Source: Klebsiella aerogenes KCTC 2190
Lineage (GTDB): Bacteria; Pseudomonadota; Gammaproteobacteria; Enterobacterales; Enterobacteriaceae
Direction of reading: 5' to 3'
Assembly (NCBI RefSeq): GCF_000215745.1
Contig: NC_015663.1
Span: 2,666,001 to 2,730,000, forward strand
Length of the DNA stretch: 64,000 nucleotides
The notes under the pieces are model-generated. The model worked only from the letters and a program-made list of their open reading frames with translations. It did no database searches and was not told where the DNA came from. This document shows, in pieces, positions 1 to 10,503 of the stretch (positions within the stretch are counted from its first letter, which is position 1; each line of letters opens with the position of its first letter). The position numbers were made by a program, and so were the translations under genes.

Positions 1-1080
1 CAGTTCGCTCAGCGTTTCCCGCTGAACGCCGGCCAGAATGCGTTCACGCTGGGCGCGACTGCGACGCACCAGCAACACTTCCACCGGCAGCGATTCGGTC
101 TGCTGCTGAATTTTTCTTTGGATATCGTGCAGGTATTCATCGCTGGTGATTTCGATATCCAGCCATACCGGCGGCTGCTGCGCGCTATCCTGCCACTGCT
201 GAAGTTGTTCGGTGATGCTGGCGAAATCGCCTTTCAGTACCGCCAGCGGCTGGGTGATCGGCACCGTTAGCGGGGTGACTTCACTGAGCTTGCCCTCGCT
301 GAATGAGACCAGATTAACGCTTTTGTTTTTTCCGGTTTCATCAAAACTCAGCGGCAGCGGCGAACCGCTGTAGCGAATATGCTCGCAGCCGCCAACCAAC
401 TGGGCGCGATGAATATGGCCGAGCGCGATGTAATCGGCGGGCGGAAAGCGGTTGGCCGGGAAGGCGTCGAGGGTGCCGATATAGATTTCACGGACCGCGT
501 CGCTTTTGCTGGCGCCGACGGTGGTGAGGTGGCCGCTGGCAATAATCGGTAGTGCCCGTTCGCCGCGCAGATCGCAGGCCTGCTGATATTGCTGCTGATA
601 GTAGTCGCTGATGGCGGTGAGCAACTGCTGCTGTTTTTCGCCGCTGGAGTGGCCAGCCTGGCTGACCACCAGTTCGCGCGGGCGCAAAAACGGCACCGGG
701 CAGAAGACCGCGCCGGGCGCGCCGTCGCGCCGCGGCAAGATAAAGGGCGCGTGGCCGGCGTTGGCGACCACGGTGGTTTTCAGGAAGGCGAGTATTTCGC
801 GCGACTCGTTTAACGTCGCCACCGAATCGTGGTTGCCCGCCAGCACCACCAACTGGCAGCCGGTTTGCTGCAGTTGAACGACAAAACGGTTATACAGTTC
901 GCGGGCGTAGCTCGGCGGAGAGCCGGTATCAAAAATATCGCCAGCGACGATAATGGCATCCACCTCGTGTTCCTGCGCGCGCGCCAGCAGCCAGTCGAGA
1001 AAGGCGGCGTGTTCGTCCGCGCGGCTTTTGCTATAGAAGTTCTGGCCGAGGTGCCAGTCGGAGGTATGAAGGATGCGCAT
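1..1080 (-). CDS. sbcD: SbcD nuclease subunit, 3' end cut by window edge
   Basis: Mre11-type subunit of the SbcCD ATP-dependent nuclease, which cleaves DNA hairpins and protein-blocked ends. The reverse-strand reading starts at ATG 1080 with MRILHTSDWHLG. It shows the calcineurin-like phosphoesterase metal motifs: DWHLG near the N-terminus, AGDIFDTGSPP, AGNHD and GHIHRAQ. It stays open for 360 codons to the window edge. The K-12 protein is about 400 residues, so roughly the last 40 are missing. sbcC would be expected beyond the edge. It is transcribed divergently from phoB, as in K-12. Confidence 0.95.
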   Translation of the reverse strand, partial: MRILHTSDWHLGQNFYSKSRADEHAAFLDWLLARAQEHEVDAIIVAGDIFDTGSPPSYARELYNRFVVQLQQTGCQLVVLAGNHDSVATLNESREILAFLKTTVVANAGHAPFILPRRDGAPGAVFCPVPFLRPRELVVSQAGHSSGEKQQQLLTAISDYYQQQYQQACDLRGERALPIIASGHLTTVGASKSDAVREIYIGTLDAFPANRFPPADYIALGHIHRAQLVGGCEHIRYSGSPLPLSFDETGKNKSVNLVSFSEGKLSEVTPLTVPITQPLAVLKGDFASITEQLQQWQDSAQQPPVWLDIEITSDEYLHDIQRKIQQQTESLPVEVLLVRRSRAQRERILAGVQRETLSEL

Positions 1081-1231
1081 AAAAATTCCGTTGCGATAAA
1101 AGCCAGGCGGCCATTATAACGTTGATCCCGCCGCCCGTATTCCTTTTGCCATATTACCGCGAGACAGGATGCGTTAAGTGCGTGTCATCATTCAAAATCC
1201 GCATTCATCAGACGGTCATTTTTTCATAAAT

Positions 1232-1254
1232 CTGTCACAAATCTGACGCATAAT
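1232..1254 (+). promoter_or_regulatory. phoB promoter: Pho box plus -10
   Basis: An 18-bp Pho box is read at 1232-1249: two 7-bp CTGTCA-like repeats, CTGTCAC and CTGACGC, separated by the AT-rich AAAT. A -10-like CATAAT follows at 1249-1254. The box occupies the -35 position, the known arrangement for PhoB-activated autoregulation of phoBR, and the sequence closely resembles the K-12 phoB promoter. PhoB start is about 45 bp downstream. Confidence 0.88.
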
Positions 1255-1299
1255 GGCCGCGCACTTCTATACTGATGGCTAAAAAACACAGGGTAAATA

Positions 1300-1989
1300 A
1301 TGGCGAGAAGAATTCTGGTCGTTGAAGATGAAGCTCCAATCCGCGAAATGGTCTGCTTTGTTCTGGAGCAAAACGGCTTTCAGCCCGTCGAGGCGGAAGA
1401 TTTTGACAGTGCGGTGAATCAACTCAATGAACCCTGGCCCGATTTGATTCTCCTTGACTGGATGTTGCCGGGCGGATCGGGGCTACAGTTTATTAAACAG
1501 CTTAAGCGCGAAGCGATGACCCGCGATATTCCGGTGGTGATGCTGACGGCGCGCGGCGAAGAAGAAGATCGCGTTCGCGGTCTGGAAACCGGTGCGGATG
1601 ATTACATTACCAAACCGTTTTCGCCGAAGGAGCTGGTGGCGCGAATTAAGGCGGTGATGCGGCGTATTTCGCCAATGGCGGTCGAAGAGGTGATTGAGAT
1701 GCAGGGGCTGAGCCTGGATCCCTCCTCGCATCGTGTCATGACCGGTGAAAACCCGCTGGATATGGGGCCGACCGAGTTTAAATTATTACACTTCTTTATG
1801 ACCCACCCGGAACGCGTATACAGCCGTGAACAGCTGCTGAATCACGTTTGGGGAACCAACGTTTACGTTGAAGACCGGACGGTGGATGTGCATATTCGCC
1901 GCCTGCGCAAAGCGCTGGAACATAGCGGCCATGACCGGATGGTACAGACGGTTCGCGGCACGGGATATCGTTTCTCCGCCCGTTTCTGA
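1300..1989 (+). CDS. phoB: Phosphate regulon response regulator PhoB
   Basis: OmpR/PhoB-family response regulator activating the phosphate-starvation regulon. The 229-residue product matches the usual length. The N-terminal receiver domain shows the acidic pocket (VVEDE), the phospho-acceptor Asp in LLDWMLPG, and the conserved Thr and Lys ([12 protein letters not shown]). The C-terminal winged helix, from about residue 130, has the TEFKLLHFF and [11 protein letters not shown] signatures. It is preceded by a Pho box and followed 21 bp later by phoR, forming the classical two-gene operon. Confidence 0.97.
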   Translation: MARRILVVEDEAPIREMVCFVLEQNGFQPVEAEDFDSAVNQLNEPWPDLILLDWMLPGGSGLQFIKQLKREAMTRDIPVVMLTARGEEEDRVRGLETGADDYITKPFSPKELVARIKAVMRRISPMAVEEVIEMQGLSLDPSSHRVMTGENPLDMGPTEFKLLHFFMTHPERVYSREQLLNHVWGTNVYVEDRTVDVHIRRLRKALEHSGHDRMVQTVRGTGYRFSARF

Positions 1990-2010
1990 ATTTTGACAGG
2001 AGTGTGACCC

Positions 2011-3306
2011 GTGCTGGAACGGCTGTCATGGAAAAGGCTGGCGCTTGAGCTTTTCTTATGTTGTATACCGGCCCTGATCCTCGGGGCGTTTTTCGGTCAT
2101 CTGCCGTGGTTTTTACTGGCGGCGGTGACCGGATTGCTTATTTGGCATTTCTGGAATTTGTTACGTCTGTCGTGGTGGCTGTGGGTCGATCGCAGTATGA
2201 CGCCGCCGCCGGGAAGCGGCAGTTGGGAACCGCTGCTGTATGGTCTGCATCAAATGCAGATGCGTAATAAAAAACGTCGTCGCGAACTGGGAAGCCTCAT
2301 CAAGCGCTTTCGCAGCGGGGCGGAATCCTTACCCGATGCGGTGGTGCTGACCACCGAAGAGGGCGCCATCTTCTGGTGTAATGGCCTGGCGCAACAAATC
2401 CTTAATCTACGCTGGCCGGACGATAGCGGGCAGAATATCCTCAACCTGCTGCGCTACCCAGAGTTTGCTAACTATCTGAAAAACCGTGATTTCACCAAGC
2501 CCCTTAATCTGGTGCTCAATAACGCCCGTCATCTGGAAATTCGCGTGATGCCTTATAGCGATAAACAGTGGTTGATGGTGGCGCGCGATGTCACGCAAAT
2601 GCACCAGTTGGAAGGCGCGCGGCGCAACTTTTTCGCCAACGTCAGCCACGAGCTGCGCACGCCGCTCACCGTACTGCAGGGTTATCTCGAGATGATGCAG
2701 GAGCAGGTGCTGGAAGGGCCGACGCGGGAAAAAGCGCTGCATACCATGCGTGAGCAAACGCAGCGGATGGAAGGGTTGGTGAAGCAGTTGCTGACGCTCT
2801 CGCGTATTGAAGCCGCGCCGGTGCTGGCGATGAATGATAAAATCGACGTCCCGATGATGCTGCGGGTGGTTGAGCGCGAGGCGCAAACCCTCAGCCAGGG
2901 TAAGCATCAGCTGCACTTTAGCGTCGATGAAACGCTCCAGGTGATGGGCAACGAAGAGCAGTTGCGCAGCGCGATTTCCAATCTGGTGTACAACGCCGTT
3001 AACCATACGCCAGCGGGAACTGAGATTCACGTCAGCTGGCAGCGGGCGCCGCACGGCGCGCTGTTCAGCGTTGAAGACAACGGTCCGGGCATTGCGCCTG
3101 AACATTTACCCCGGCTAACCGAGCGGTTCTACCGCGTCGACAAGGCGCGCTCCCGGCAAACCGGCGGCAGCGGTTTAGGGCTGGCTATTGTGAAACATGC
3201 GGTTAGCCATCACGAAAGCCGGCTGGAAATCGAAAGTACGGTCGGGAAGGGAACGCGCTTTAGCTTCCTGTTGCCGGAACGTTTAATTGCCAAAAATGTC
3301 GCCTGA
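2011..3306 (+). CDS. phoR: Phosphate regulon sensor kinase PhoR
   Basis: Membrane histidine kinase that phosphorylates PhoB in low phosphate. The GTG start at 2011 follows a CAGGAG ribosome site and gives the conserved [11 protein letters not shown]-terminus. Two hydrophobic segments lie in the first 60 residues. A PAS domain precedes the phospho-acceptor His in [10 protein letters not shown]. The ATPase domain shows the N box ([10 protein letters not shown]), G1 (EDNGPGI) and G2 (GGSGLGLAI). The 431-residue length is normal for the family. A hairpin terminator follows. Confidence 0.97.
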   Translation: MLERLSWKRLALELFLCCIPALILGAFFGHLPWFLLAAVTGLLIWHFWNLLRLSWWLWVDRSMTPPPGSGSWEPLLYGLHQMQMRNKKRRRELGSLIKRFRSGAESLPDAVVLTTEEGAIFWCNGLAQQILNLRWPDDSGQNILNLLRYPEFANYLKNRDFTKPLNLVLNNARHLEIRVMPYSDKQWLMVARDVTQMHQLEGARRNFFANVSHELRTPLTVLQGYLEMMQEQVLEGPTREKALHTMREQTQRMEGLVKQLLTLSRIEAAPVLAMNDKIDVPMMLRVVEREAQTLSQGKHQLHFSVDETLQVMGNEEQLRSAISNLVYNAVNHTPAGTEIHVSWQRAPHGALFSVEDNGPGIAPEHLPRLTERFYRVDKARSRQTGGSGLGLAIVKHAVSHHESRLEIESTVGKGTRFSFLLPERLIAKNVA

Positions 3307-3332
3307 CGCGGCGTCTGTCAGCTTTCCTTGCC

Positions 3333-3360
3333 AATGACCAGCTTCGGCTGGTCATTTTCA
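3333..3360 (+). terminator. Terminator after phoR
   Basis: A perfect 10-bp inverted repeat, AATGACCAGC at 3333-3342 and GCTGGTCATT at 3347-3356, has a stable TTCG loop and is followed by a short T-rich stretch. It lies 27 bp after the phoR stop. Confidence 0.8.
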
Positions 3361-3719
3361 TTTGCAGTCAACTTTTCGTTGCGTATTAAACGAACGCCTG
3401 GTTATTTATTGTTCGCATGATTAGCCACGCGTTTTGCGTCGTTATGGTCAATTAATCCAGGTTCAAAATCATAGTTAGCATAATCATCTGGTTTTACGAT
3501 CCCACCTTGCTTTAAAACGTTATAAGCGTTTAAATTGCCCCCTATGCAGTCCCGGTAAGACTGCTTTTGCGTGGTAATTCAAAAAACAATTCTTTTCCAC
3601 GCCGCTTCGAGAGCATATCTCGCTGAGTTTACAGGCAATGGCCGCTGTATCATCCCGAAAGGAAGGCACGGTATTTTTCCGTTTTTTACAACACCACATC
3701 CACAGGCAGTAATGAATTT
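3361..3719. other. Long phoR-brnQ intergenic region with an open but start-less reverse frame
   Basis: About 360 bp separate the phoR terminator from brnQ. The reverse strand is open from 3578 down to a TAA at 3402 (58 codons). The translation looks protein-like, with pieces such as GGIVKPDDYANYDFEPG and a Lys/Asn/His-rich end, but I find no ATG, GTG or TTG near its beginning. It could be the tail of a decayed gene or chance. The right part should hold the brnQ promoter and leader; I could not assign -35/-10 boxes with confidence. A short imperfect repeat (CAGTCCCGGTAAGACTG) lies at 3546-3562. Confidence 0.35.
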
Positions 3720-5039
3720 ATGACCCATCAGTTAAAATCTCGCGACATCATCGCGCTGGGCTTTATGACCTTCGCGCTGTTCGTTGGCGCAGGCAACATT
3801 ATCTTCCCTCCGATGGTTGGCTTACAGGCCGGCGAACACGTCTGGACCGCAGCCATTGGCTTCCTGATTACCGCCGTGGGTTTGCCGGTGCTAACGGTAG
3901 TCGCGCTGGCGAAAGTCGGCGGCGGCGTTGAGCGTCTGAGCTCGCCAATCGGCAAAGTTGCGGGCATTCTGCTGGCCGTGGTGTGCTACCTGGCGGTTGG
4001 GCCGCTGTTCGCGACCCCGCGTACCGCAACCGTTTCATTTGAAGTGGGGATTGCTCCACTGACCGGCGACGGCGCGCTGCCGCTGCTTATCTATAGCGTT
4101 ATCTATTTCGCGCTGGTGATTCTGGTTTCCCTCTATCCGGGCAAACTGCTGGATACCGTCGGCAATTTCCTGGCGCCGCTGAAAATTATCGCCCTGGTCG
4201 TGCTCGCGGTGGCTGCGGTTATCTGGCCGGCTGGCCCGATTAGCGACGCGATGGAAGCCTATCGTACCGCGCCGTTCTCTAATGGTTTCGTCAATGGTTA
4301 TCTGACCATGGACACGCTGGGGGCGATGGTCTTTGGTATCGTTATCGTCAATGCCGCGCGTTCCCGCGGCGTTAGCGAAGCCCGATTGCTGACCCGATAC
4401 ACCGTCTGGGCTGGTCTGATGGCCGGCGTGGGCCTGACGCTGCTGTACCTGGCGCTGTTCCGCCTGGGTTCCGATAGCGCGACGCTGGTCGATCAGTCGG
4501 CAAACGGCGCGGCTATTCTGCACTCCTACGTGCAGCATACCTTCGGCGGCGCGGGCAGCTTCCTGCTGGCGGCATTGATATTTATCGCCTGTCTGGTCAC
4601 CGCGGTTGGCCTGACCTGCGCCTGCGCTGAGTTCTTCGCGCAGTATCTGCCGCTGTCGTATCGTTCGCTGGTGTTTATTCTCGGCCTGTTCTCCATGGCG
4701 GTTTCTAACCTGGGGCTCAGCCATCTGATTCAGATCTCGATTCCGGTGTTAACCGCTATTTATCCGCCGTGTATCGCACTGGTGGTATTAAGCTTTACCC
4801 GCGGTTGGTGGCATAATTCCTCCCGCGTTATCGCGCCGGCAATGTTTATCAGCCTGATGTTTGGTATCATTGACGGTGTTAAAGCATCGGCGTTCGCAGA
4901 TATCCTGCCGCAATGGACCGCGAGCCTGCCGCTGGCAGCGCAAGGTCTGGCATGGTTGCTGCCAACCGCGGTGATGGCTGTGCTGGCCGCGATCATCGAT
5001 CGCGCAGCGGGTAGCCCGGTGGTCTCAAAAGCCCACTAA
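3720..5039 (+). CDS. brnQ: Branched-chain amino acid transporter BrnQ
   Basis: Inner-membrane sodium-coupled carrier for leucine, isoleucine and valine (LIVCS family). The 439-residue product is almost wholly hydrophobic, with about twelve membrane segments. It has the family N-terminus, including [14 protein letters not shown], and the [11 protein letters not shown] segment near residue 100. It stands alone between the phoR terminator and its own terminator at 5062, as in K-12. The ATG at 3720 directly follows the long leader. Confidence 0.95.
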   Translation: MTHQLKSRDIIALGFMTFALFVGAGNIIFPPMVGLQAGEHVWTAAIGFLITAVGLPVLTVVALAKVGGGVERLSSPIGKVAGILLAVVCYLAVGPLFATPRTATVSFEVGIAPLTGDGALPLLIYSVIYFALVILVSLYPGKLLDTVGNFLAPLKIIALVVLAVAAVIWPAGPISDAMEAYRTAPFSNGFVNGYLTMDTLGAMVFGIVIVNAARSRGVSEARLLTRYTVWAGLMAGVGLTLLYLALFRLGSDSATLVDQSANGAAILHSYVQHTFGGAGSFLLAALIFIACLVTAVGLTCACAEFFAQYLPLSYRSLVFILGLFSMAVSNLGLSHLIQISIPVLTAIYPPCIALVVLSFTRGWWHNSSRVIAPAMFISLMFGIIDGVKASAFADILPQWTASLPLAAQGLAWLLPTAVMAVLAAIIDRAAGSPVVSKAH

Positions 5040-5061
5040 CCGACGCTTTACGCAGGTGTTT

Positions 5062-5100
5062 AACCACGGGACTTAAGGTCCCGTGGTTTTTTGTTTTTTT
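5062..5100 (+). terminator. Rho-independent terminator after brnQ
   Basis: An 11-bp stem, AACCACGGGAC at 5062-5072 and GTCCCGTGGTT at 5078-5088, is followed by a long T-rich tract. It is a strong canonical terminator 22 bp after the brnQ stop. Confidence 0.92.
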
Positions 5101-5162
5101 GGTCATTCCCTTTTGCGTTTTGCCCCCGCAAAGCACAAACGAGAAAAACGGCATGGAACACG

Positions 5163-6536
5163 ATGGAAAGTAGTAACAAGCTTAAGCGCGGGCTAAGTAC
5201 CCGGCACATTCGCTTTATGGCCCTTGGTTCCGCTATTGGTACCGGCCTGTTCTATGGTTCGGCAGACGCCATTAAAATGGCGGGGCCGAGCGTATTGTTG
5301 GCATACATTATCGGCGGCGTGGCGGCGTATATCATCATGCGCGCGCTGGGCGAAATGTCGGTGCATAACCCTTCCGCCAGCTCTTTCTCACGTTATGCGC
5401 AGGAGAACCTCGGCGGGCTGGCCGGCTATATCACCGGCTGGACCTATTGTTTTGAAATCCTGATCGTCGCGATTGCCGACGTGACCGCCTTCGGTATCTA
5501 TATGGGCGTCTGGTTCCCGGCGGTGCCGCACTGGATATGGGTACTAAGCGTGGTGCTGATTATCTGCGCCGTCAATCTGATGAGCGTGAAGGTGTTCGGC
5601 GAACTGGAGTTCTGGTTCTCATTCTTTAAAGTCGCCACGATTATCATCATGATCCTTGCCGGTTTCGGCATCATCATCTGGGGTATCGGCAACGGCGGTC
5701 AGCCAACCGGTATTCATAACTTATGGAGTAACGGCGGCTTCTTCAGTAACGGCTGGCTGGGGATGGTGATGTCGCTGCAGATGGTGATGTTCGCCTACGG
5801 CGGAATTGAGATTATCGGTATCACCGCCGGTGAAGCGAAGGATCCGGAAAAATCCATTCCGCGGGCGATTAATTCGGTGCCGATGCGTATCCTGGTGTTC
5901 TACGTGGGGACGCTGTTCGTCATTATGTCTATCTATCCCTGGAACCTGGTGGGGACTAACGGCAGCCCGTTCGTGTTGACCTTCCAGCATATGGGAATTA
6001 CCTTTGCCGCCGGCATCCTGAACTTCGTGGTGTTAACCGCCTCGCTATCGGCGATTAACAGCGACGTATTCGGCGTTGGCCGTATGCTGCACGGAATGGC
6101 CGAGCAGGGGAGCGCGCCGAAAGTGTTCGCCAAAACGTCGCGTCGCGGTACGCCGTGGGTGACGGTGCTGGTGATGACCGTGGCGCTGCTGTTTGCGGTC
6201 TATCTCAACTACATCATGCCGGAAAACGTCTTCCTGGTGATTGCGTCGTTGGCGACCTTCGCCACTGTGTGGGTGTGGATTATGATCCTGCTGTCGCAAA
6301 TCGCTTTCCGTCGCCGCCTGTCGCCGGAAGAGGTGAAAGCGCTGAAGTTTAAAGTACCGGGCGGCGTGGCCACCACCGTGGTCGGCCTGCTGTTCCTGGT
6401 CTTTATCATCGCGCTTATCGGCTACCATCCGGATACCCGCATTTCGCTGTACGTCGGCTTTGCGTGGATCGTGCTGCTGCTGGTTGGCTGGAAAATTAAG
6501 ACCCGCCGCGATCGCCAGTTAGCGCAGGCGCAGTAA
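5163..6536 (+). CDS. proY: ProY amino-acid permease (APC family)
   Basis: Inner-membrane APC-family amino-acid permease. It is annotated as a cryptic proline permease in E. coli, and the true substrate is poorly established. The ATG at 5163 ([18 protein letters not shown]) is preferred over an in-frame ATG at 5091, because 5091 lies inside the brnQ terminator and homologues begin at MES. Family signatures are [13 protein letters not shown] in the first membrane helix and a conserved acidic [14 protein letters not shown] segment. About twelve hydrophobic segments are present. The length, 457 residues, is normal. Confidence 0.92.
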   Translation: MESSNKLKRGLSTRHIRFMALGSAIGTGLFYGSADAIKMAGPSVLLAYIIGGVAAYIIMRALGEMSVHNPSASSFSRYAQENLGGLAGYITGWTYCFEILIVAIADVTAFGIYMGVWFPAVPHWIWVLSVVLIICAVNLMSVKVFGELEFWFSFFKVATIIIMILAGFGIIIWGIGNGGQPTGIHNLWSNGGFFSNGWLGMVMSLQMVMFAYGGIEIIGITAGEAKDPEKSIPRAINSVPMRILVFYVGTLFVIMSIYPWNLVGTNGSPFVLTFQHMGITFAAGILNFVVLTASLSAINSDVFGVGRMLHGMAEQGSAPKVFAKTSRRGTPWVTVLVMTVALLFAVYLNYIMPENVFLVIASLATFATVWVWIMILLSQIAFRRRLSPEEVKALKFKVPGGVATTVVGLLFLVFIIALIGYHPDTRISLYVGFAWIVLLLVGWKIKTRRDRQLAQAQ

Positions 6537-6546
6537 TTCTCCACTC

Positions 6547-6576
6547 TTCCGGGTCCGGCTTTGCCGCGGCCCGGAA
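6547..6576 (+). terminator. GC-rich hairpin after proY
   Basis: An imperfect stem, TTCCGGG at 6547-6553 pairing with CCCGGAA at 6570-6576, encloses an inner GGC/GCC pairing. It lies 11 bp past the proY stop. No T-run follows, so termination is uncertain; it could instead be a short REP-like palindrome. Confidence 0.45.
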
Positions 6577-6682
6577 AATCACATCCTCCTCCTTTCTCCT
6601 CCCCCAATTATTCTATTGATGATGAGTTATACGCCTGTTCACTGTGGCAAGGTGTGGCCATTACGCAAAAAGAGGAATGATG

Positions 6683-8500
6683 ATGTTGAAGGCCTGGCAC
6701 CTGCCGGTTGCTCCTTTTATTAAAGAGCAGCAGGAACGACTCGTTATCACATTGTGGCTAAGCGGCGAAACAATGCCACAGCGAATTACGCTGCGCGCAG
6801 AAGAAGACAATGAAGAGCTGTCGTTGCCCATGCAGCGCCTGCGCCAATCCCCACACGCCGATGTCGTCGCCTGGCGTGGAGAGATAAACCTGATGAACGG
6901 CCAGCCGCGCCGCCGCTATAGCTTTAAGCTGCTGTGGGCGGACCGTCAGTTGTGGTTTACGCCGCAGGGATTCCAGCGTTTCCCGCCCGCGAGGCTGGAG
7001 CAGTTTGCGGTCGATGTGCCGGATAGCGGCCCGCAGTGGGTCCCCGATCAGGTCTTTTATCAAATTTTCCCCGATCGTTTCGCCCGTAGCGAGGCGCGAG
7101 AAGCCGGGCAGGACGAGGTTTATTACCACCATGCGGCCGGCCAGGATATTGTGCTAAAAGCGTGGGATGAGCCGTTAACCGGCGAGGCGGGCGGTTCGAC
7201 CTTTTATGGCGGCGACCTCGACGGTATTAGCGAGAAGCTTCCTTATCTGAAGCAGCTTGGCGTGACCGCGCTGTATCTCAATCCGGTATTCGTCGCGCCC
7301 AGCGTACATAAATACGATACCGCTGATTATCGCCGTGTCGATCCGCAGTTCGGTGGCGATGCCGCGCTGCTGCGCCTGCGCCACAATACGCAGCGTGAAG
7401 GGATGCGCCTGATCCTCGACGGCGTGTTTAACCATACCGGTGACTCGCACCCGTGGTTCGATCGCCACCAGCAGGCGAGCAACGGCGCCTGCCATCAGCC
7501 GGATTCACCGTGGCGTGAGTGGTTTAATTTTTCCCCGGACGGGGTGGCGCATAACTGGCTGGGTTACGCCAGTCTGCCAAAACTTGACTACCGTTCATCG
7601 AGCCTGGTTAACGAAATCTATGCGGGTGAAGACAGCGTGGTGCGCCACTGGTTAAAAGCGCCGTGGAGTATGGACGGCTGGCGGCTGGACGTGGTGCATA
7701 TGCTGGGCGAGGATGGCGGCGCGCGTAATAACCTGCGTCATATTGCTGGTATCACCCAGGCGGCGAAGCGGGAGCAGCCGGAGGCTTTTGTATTCGGCGA
7801 ACATTTTGGCGATGCGCGTCAGTGGCTGCAGGCTGATGCCGAAGACGCGGCGATGAACTATCGCGGTTTTACCTTCCCGCTGTGGGGCTTCCTCGCCAAT
7901 ACCGATATTTCCTACGATCCGCAGCACATCGATGCGCAAACCTGTATGGCGTGGATGGACAACTATCGCGCCGGGCTGTCGCATCAGCAGCAATTGCGGA
8001 TGTTTAACCAACTGGACAGCCACGATACCGCACGTTTTAAATCCTTGCTGGGTAAGGATGTGGCGCGACTGCCGCTGGCGGTGGTCTGGCTGTTCTGTTG
8101 GCCGGGCGTTCCGTGTATTTACTATGGTGACGAAGTCGGCGTCGATGGCAACAACGATCCCTTCTGCCGTAAACCCTTCCCATGGGATCCGGCGCTGCAG
8201 GATGAAAACTTGTTGGCGTTATATAAGCGTATGACCACCTTGCGTAAGGGGCATCAGGCGCTGCGCTATGGCGGCTGCCAGGTCATCTATGCGGAAGATA
8301 ACGTGGTGGTCTTTGTTCGCGTTTACAAACAGCAGCGGGTGCTGGTGGCGATAAACCGCGGTCATGCCTGCGAGGTGGTAATCGACGCATCGCCTTTGCT
8401 GGAGGGGAAAACGTGGCAGCGAAAAGAAGGCGCGGGCGAGATGCACGATGATGTGCTGAGTTTGCCCGCGATTTCCGCAAGCGTCTGGTGTAGCCGTTAA
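6683..8500 (+). CDS. malZ: Maltodextrin glucosidase MalZ
   Basis: Cytoplasmic GH13 enzyme that releases glucose from the reducing end of maltodextrins. An N-terminal beta domain (to about residue 120) precedes the TIM barrel. GH13 regions are visible: DGVFNHTG, the catalytic Asp in GWRLDVVH, the catalytic Glu in FGEHFGDA, and LDSHDTAR. I chose ATG 6683 among three adjacent ATGs (6677, 6680, 6683) because homologues begin MLxAWHLP and the AGAGG at 6671-6675 is well placed. This gives 605 residues, the family length. It converges on the LysR gene, overlapping by 4 bp at the stops. In K-12 this gene belongs to the MalT regulon; I did not locate MalT boxes. Confidence 0.95.
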   Translation: MLKAWHLPVAPFIKEQQERLVITLWLSGETMPQRITLRAEEDNEELSLPMQRLRQSPHADVVAWRGEINLMNGQPRRRYSFKLLWADRQLWFTPQGFQRFPPARLEQFAVDVPDSGPQWVPDQVFYQIFPDRFARSEAREAGQDEVYYHHAAGQDIVLKAWDEPLTGEAGGSTFYGGDLDGISEKLPYLKQLGVTALYLNPVFVAPSVHKYDTADYRRVDPQFGGDAALLRLRHNTQREGMRLILDGVFNHTGDSHPWFDRHQQASNGACHQPDSPWREWFNFSPDGVAHNWLGYASLPKLDYRSSSLVNEIYAGEDSVVRHWLKAPWSMDGWRLDVVHMLGEDGGARNNLRHIAGITQAAKREQPEAFVFGEHFGDARQWLQADAEDAAMNYRGFTFPLWGFLANTDISYDPQHIDAQTCMAWMDNYRAGLSHQQQLRMFNQLDSHDTARFKSLLGKDVARLPLAVVWLFCWPGVPCIYYGDEVGVDGNNDPFCRKPFPWDPALQDENLLALYKRMTTLRKGHQALRYGGCQVIYAEDNVVVFVRVYKQQRVLVAINRGHACEVVIDASPLLEGKTWQRKEGAGEMHDDVLSLPAISASVWCSR

Positions 8501-9399
8501 CGGTAGAGCTGGCTCAGACAGCTATCTTCGAGAATAGCCTCTCGCCACCAGCGCTGAGCCAGACCGTTATTGCCGCTACGCCAGGCCATATAGGTTATAT
8601 CTTTCTCACGGCTCGAAATCACCGGTTTCTCCAGCAACTCACCGCTCTCCAGCCACGGGAGGGCGATGTGGCGGGGCAGGAATCCGCATCCCAAACCGGC
8701 GCGCAGGAGCGCGACTTTGGTGGCGAAATCATCTACCCGGATTTGCTCCTGCTCATCGAGCAGGTTGCTGTTCAGTGGATGACAGTAGCGGGCGCTATCG
8801 CTAATAACCACCGCGCGATGCAGGCTGAGTTGTTTGTTGGTCAGCGGCTGGGTCGTTGCCGCCAGCGGGTGGCCGGGCGCGACAACGAACACGTTGTCCA
8901 TCGCGCCGAGCATTTTCCACGACCATTCCGCTGAAGTCGGCGGTTCGTTAATCGCCCCAAGAATAATATCCGCGCCGTTGTGAGTCAGTTCTTCCCACGA
9001 GCCCGCCAGGGTATGGTGGGTAAAGTTGAGCCGGGTTTGCGGATATTGCGCGTAAAACTTTTCAATCAGCGGCAATAGCGCCTGGAAAGGGAAAGAGTCG
9101 TCCAGCGCAATCGCCAGATCCCGCTCCCATCCGGAACTCAGCAGCTGCGCCTGTTTTTCCAGATCGTTGGCGGCATTGAGCAGCAGGCGCCCCTTTTCCA
9201 GCATCATTTTACCGGTATCGGTAAATTTCGCCCGGTGTCCGGAACGATCCAGTAGACTGATGTTTAGATCGTTTTCCAGTTTTTGGATCATATAGCTCAG
9301 CGCGGCGGGGGTTTTAAATAGCGACTCCGCCGCCAGCGCGAACGAGCCATGCCTATCCAGAGCATCAAGAATCAAAAGTACATCAAGGTTTAAACGCAT
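8497..9399 (-). CDS. LysR-family transcriptional regulator
   Basis: A 300-residue LysR-type regulator. The N-terminal winged HTH covers about residues 1-60 ([20 protein letters not shown], then a dimerisation helix). The C-terminal effector-binding domain shows the typical [12 protein letters not shown] near residue 255. N-terminal features ([32 protein letters not shown]) resemble the YhaJ/PunR-type subgroup. It is divergent from the isochorismatase-like gene across a 278-bp AT-rich region, which suggests it controls that cassette. The effector is unknown. Confidence 0.88.
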   Translation of the reverse strand: MRLNLDVLLILDALDRHGSFALAAESLFKTPAALSYMIQKLENDLNISLLDRSGHRAKFTDTGKMMLEKGRLLLNAANDLEKQAQLLSSGWERDLAIALDDSFPFQALLPLIEKFYAQYPQTRLNFTHHTLAGSWEELTHNGADIILGAINEPPTSAEWSWKMLGAMDNVFVVAPGHPLAATTQPLTNKQLSLHRAVVISDSARYCHPLNSNLLDEQEQIRVDDFATKVALLRAGLGCGFLPRHIALPWLESGELLEKPVISSREKDITYMAWRSGNNGLAQRWWREAILEDSCLSQLYR

Positions 9400-9677
9400 T
9401 AGTCTCGATCCGCCAGTCTAATAATAACGTTGTTTTACCGAAGGCCGATGTTCAATTCCAGTGAATAAATTAGAACAGTTCCCATTAATTTTTTGATTAG
9501 TCTTTTTTTAATTATTCAAACGGTCACTATTTTTACTCAAGTGAATTAAAACGGAAAGATTTCTTTAATAACTCGTTAGAAATTACTGACTATACTCATC
9601 ATGCGTTATTGGCCACAATCAGCACAGCACAACGGCAGTGTATTATCTTCCTAACTAATTGATTAATAGGATGTGTT
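9400..9677. promoter_or_regulatory. Divergent regulatory region between LysR gene and hydrolase cassette
   Basis: This 278-bp gene-free stretch is much more AT-rich than its flanks and separates two divergently transcribed genes. LysR regulators usually bind such regions at T-N11-A motifs. I did not fix promoter boxes. The hydrolase start at 9678 has a purine-rich TTAATAGGATG ribosome site just upstream. Confidence 0.5.
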
Positions 9678-10319
9678 ATGTCTATTCGTGAACTGATTGA
9701 TCCGTCTAATTCCACCCTTATTTTTATTGACCACCAGCCGCAAATGGCTTTTGGTGTGGCCAATATCGATCGCCAGACGCTGAAAAATAACACCGTCGCG
9801 TTGGCCAAAGCGGGCAAGATTTTTAACGTTCCGGTTATTTATACCTCTGTCGAAACCAAAAGCTTCAGCGGCTATATCTGGCCAGAACTGCTGGCGGTTC
9901 ATCCTGAAGTGAAACCGATTGAACGTACTTCTATGAACTCCTGGGAAGACGCCGGTTTTGTTAATGCGGTGAAAGCCACCGGACGTAAAAAACTGATTAT
10001 TTCCGCGCTGTGGACTGAAGTGTGCCTGACCTTCCCGGCGCTGATGGCGCTGGAAGAAGATTATGAAGTGTACGTGGTAACCGATACCTCCGGCGGTACC
10101 TCCGTTGACGCTCACGAGCGCGCCATCGACCGTATGGTGCAGGCCGGCGCGGTACCGGTGACCTGGCAGCAGGTCCTGCTGGAGTACCAGCGCGACTGGT
10201 CACGTAAAGAGACTTATGACGCGGTGATGGATCTGGTTCGCGAACATAGCGGCGCCTACGGTATGGGCGTGGATTATGCTTATACCATGGTGCACGGCGC
10301 GCCGGAACGTAAAGCCTAA
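9678..10319 (+). CDS. Isochorismatase-like cysteine hydrolase (YcaC type)
   Basis: 213-residue isochorismatase-superfamily hydrolase, resembling the E. coli YcaC group rather than true isochorismatases. The expected catalytic triad is recognisable: Asp in LIFIDHQPQMAFG, Lys in ATGRKKLIISAL, and nucleophilic Cys in WTEVCLTFPALMA. The substrate is unknown; family members act on amides, N-carbamoyl compounds or isochorismate. It is first in a co-directional run with the ABM-domain gene and the amidohydrolase, facing a divergent LysR gene, so catabolism of an amide-like compound is a reasonable guess. Confidence 0.85.
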   Translation: MSIRELIDPSNSTLIFIDHQPQMAFGVANIDRQTLKNNTVALAKAGKIFNVPVIYTSVETKSFSGYIWPELLAVHPEVKPIERTSMNSWEDAGFVNAVKATGRKKLIISALWTEVCLTFPALMALEEDYEVYVVTDTSGGTSVDAHERAIDRMVQAGAVPVTWQQVLLEYQRDWSRKETYDAVMDLVREHSGAYGMGVDYAYTMVHGAPERKA

Positions 10320-10358
10320 AACACTTCATCCTGCAAGCTGCCTCTTTGTTGGCTTCGC

Positions 10359-10405
10359 TTGCCCGCCCCGGTCACTGGCTGATGTCAGCGCTCGAGGGCG
10401 GGCAA
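10359..10405. repeat. Long GC-rich hairpin in intergenic region
   Basis: TTGCCCGCCC at 10359-10368 pairs with GGGCGGGCAA at 10396-10405. The loop includes a TGGCTGATGTCAGCG segment that itself folds back. It lies 40 bp after the hydrolase stop with no T-run, so it looks like a dispersed enterobacterial intergenic palindrome. It could still modulate expression within the cassette. Confidence 0.5.
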
Positions 10406-10503
10406 TCTTGCCGCCTCAATGCGGCATGAATGATTTTGTGTATTGTCATTTATGTCTGATGGCGGGAGAAATCCCGTCATTCCCCTGAAGCAAGGAACTC
10501 TTA

